The translations under genes and the position numbers were made by a program. Shown in pieces: positions 62,706-64,000 of a stretch of DNA of 64,000 bases. The stretch is from Rhizobium sullae (lineage in GTDB: Bacteria; Pseudomonadota; Alphaproteobacteria; Rhizobiales; Rhizobiaceae). Each line of letters starts with the position of its first letter. The first letter of the stretch is position 1. The notes beneath the pieces are model-generated. The model was not told the origin of the DNA and made no database searches. It saw only the letters and a list, made by a program, of their open reading frames with translations. The DNA is taken from positions 3,940,501 through 4,004,500 of the forward strand of contig NZ_CP104143.1 in the NCBI RefSeq assembly GCF_025200715.1, in the 5' to 3' direction.

Positions 62706-62726
62706 CTAATCTTTACTGATCGGTAA
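62670..62726. promoter_or_regulatory. Pair of inverted operator-like sequences flanking a TTGACA element
   Basis: TACCGATCGGTAAAGAT (62670-62686) and ATCTTTACTGATCGGTA (62709-62725) are inverted copies with one mismatch, 22 bp apart. Each holds its own palindrome core: TACCGATCGGTA and TTACTGATCGGTAA. A TTGACA lies at 62688-62693 between them. This looks like a TetR-controlled promoter, yet it overlaps the 3' end, not the 5' end, of the tandem TetR gene. Confidence 0.65.
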
Positions 62727-63938
62727 TTCGGCGGATGCGGTCCACATGGTCAAGCTGCTCTCAACCAACGCCTCAAGCTCACGTTGGCTTGCGCCGGCCC
62801 CTCCCTGCATGAGGATGCCGTGCATCAGGGATTGGACAAAGCGCACGAGACCTTCGACATTGACGGTCGGCAACAGGTCGCCGTCGCGTTTGGCCCGCTC
62901 AAACCGGGCCGCGAGCAAGTCGCGCCCGATGGCCTGGCGCCTGAGGACTTCGTTGCGGATGGGCTGCGCCTCATCACCGCCTTGCATTGCGTTAAGAACC
63001 ATGAGGCAGCCGCGCGGTTGCCCTTCTGCCTGTTGATCGCGTAGCGCACCCCTGAGCAGCGCTTCGAAAACGCCTCGCGCCGTCGGAGCTTGGAGCGCTT
63101 CAGTTAGGTAGTCTTTACGAAGTGACTGATAGAGGTCGAGGGCCTTGAAAAACAATGCTTCTTTGTTGCCGAACGCGGCGTAGAGACTGGGTCGAGTGAT
63201 TCCCATCGCCTCAGTGAGATCATTCAACGATGCGCCCGCGAAACCCTTGGTCCAAAAGACCTTCATGGCAGCATCGAGCGCTGTGTCGGCGCTGAACCTT
63301 CGCGGGTCGCGGCTTAACTCGCCTGCCGGTGCCGCCCCCCTCGATGAAGTGCTCGCGGCGGCTGCAACGTCGCTGATCGCCCGCCAGGCCGCCACCGCCT
63401 GTTCGGCACCCTCTCGCAGTTCGGCGTGCGGCGCCCCGCCGGCGGCTTTCATAGCGAGGCCGCCGAGAACCGACGTCACATAGCTCGCCAGCCCTGAGGC
63501 ATCAGCGTCCACAGGGAGTTCGCCACTCCGTTTCGCCTCTTCGAACCGGTCTCGCAGTTTCAGTTCTGCCGATTGGCGGCGATGAAGCAGGGCAGCGGGA
63601 ATGTCGGCATTCTCACTGCCCATCGCCAAGCCCGCATGAACGAGTATGCGGCTGGACTCCTGCGCTGGCGAGGTCGTCAGCAAGCGCTTGACGACTTCTT
63701 CGGCCGTGGGGGCTGTGAGCGCCCACTCCCAGTGCTCGTCCTCGCGGGCACTACAGCGGCCGAGAACAGCGTCGAAAAGCCCGCGCTTGCTTCCGAAAGC
63801 CGCGTAGATGCTGGGAGAGTTCAAGCCCATTGCGGCCGTCAGTTCCGCCATGGTTGAGCCGTCGTAGCCCCGGCGACCGAAGACGTCCGCCGCGCGATCT
63901 AGCACTTCGCTTTCTTCGAACGCGCGGGGGCGGGCCAT
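62706..63938 (-). CDS. Tandem TetR: two complete TetR repressors in one polypeptide
   Basis: The 410-residue product, from ATG 63938 (GGAG about 9 bp upstream), holds two full TetR modules. Module 1 (about 1-188) has MAELTAAMGLNSPSIYAAFG as HTH and module 2 (about 213-410) has LNDLTEAMGITRPSLYAAFG. The two recognition helices are nearly the same (SPSIYAAFGSK and RPSLYAAFGNK). Both have matching ligand-domain segments (RDRFEEAKRSGELP and AARFERAKRDGDLL). An Ala/Ser-rich linker (about 190-212) joins them. TetR proteins are normally ~200-residue homodimers, so this may act as a covalent dimer. The frame is unbroken and codon use is like that of its neighbours. Confidence 0.88.
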   Translation of the reverse strand: MARPRAFEESEVLDRAADVFGRRGYDGSTMAELTAAMGLNSPSIYAAFGSKRGLFDAVLGRCSAREDEHWEWALTAPTAEEVVKRLLTTSPAQESSRILVHAGLAMGSENADIPAALLHRRQSAELKLRDRFEEAKRSGELPVDADASGLASYVTSVLGGLAMKAAGGAPHAELREGAEQAVAAWRAISDVAAAASTSSRGAAPAGELSRDPRRFSADTALDAAMKVFWTKGFAGASLNDLTEAMGITRPSLYAAFGNKEALFFKALDLYQSLRKDYLTEALQAPTARGVFEALLRGALRDQQAEGQPRGCLMVLNAMQGGDEAQPIRNEVLRRQAIGRDLLAARFERAKRDGDLLPTVNVEGLVRFVQSLMHGILMQGGAGASQRELEALVESSLTMWTASAELPISKD

Positions 63939-64000
63939 TGACAGCACTCCATTCTGTAACGTACATCACATAACAGGCTTTGGTCATCCGCCAATCGCGA

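Noticed and set aside
62378..64000. Right-hand attachment site (second GAGTGGGAATGA)
   Set aside because: Not found by eye down to the window end; GTGAGTGGGGCGAC near 62250 is only a partial match inside a gene.

Overview
The window is a chromosomal stretch of an alphaproteobacterium of the Rhizobiaceae, most like Rhizobium. This rests on the gene content: a PmtA-type phospholipid N-methyltransferase, membrane-bound ferritin MbfA behind a perfect Irr-type iron control element, an ECF sigma factor paired with an NrsF-type anti-sigma factor, a BA14K-family protein, and the protein sequences of LepA, IF-3, PheST, DnaN and GuaA. The species cannot be fixed from the window. About 58.9 kb is ordinary core chromosome. 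The last 5 kb, after guaA, looks like a decayed integrated element.

Layout. 1-2574: a partial multidomain kinase/peptidase/aminotransferase and purU. 2791-6828: a small polysaccharide locus (polymerase-like membrane protein, GH5 glucanase, and a divergent GumC/Wzz chain-length protein). 6944-11221: a secreted protein, ECF sigma/NrsF pair, tRNA-Leu(CAG) and small metabolic genes. 11421-17175: lepA, then a XRE-cupin regulator/GNAT/acetylpolyamine deacetylase run, RecX-like protein and a drug/metabolite permease. 17172-20546: truncated hemoglobin, mbfA, a transglutaminase-like peptidase and a hydrolase. 20729-25881: translation genes infC (AUU start), rpmI-rplT and pheST. 25946-29644: small enzymes. 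29645-34137: an Arn/Rgt-like set for lipid-linked sugar synthesis, flipping and transfer. 34206-39086: xseA, a quinone reductase, a MarR/permease pair and an M29 aminopeptidase. 39412-45261: dnaN, pmtA, pyrF, an NDUFA9-like protein and uppP. 45411-50854: GST, queG with an overlapping NAD-binding protein, an RlpA-like protein, an RsmB-type methyltransferase and an HPP protein. 51060-56110: a four-gene imelysin/di-heme/DUF1513 iron operon. 56226-58968: thioesterase, nucleosidase and guaA.

The element. The 3' end of guaA is a known integration site. It is followed by five copies of GACGGTAT (presumed integrase arm sites), an integrase cut down to its arm-binding domain, a convergent alpA, a TetR regulator with three tandem operators facing two NAD(P)-binding oxidoreductases, and a single gene holding two complete TetR repressors in tandem.

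Themes that link the genes: iron (mbfA and the imelysin operon, both with Irr-type sites), cell-envelope glycans and lipids (polysaccharide locus, lipid-linked sugar cluster, uppP, pmtA, rlpA-like), and translation/nucleotide housekeeping. Starts were chosen from ribosome-binding sites and family lengths. All function calls come from reading motifs; no database search was possible.
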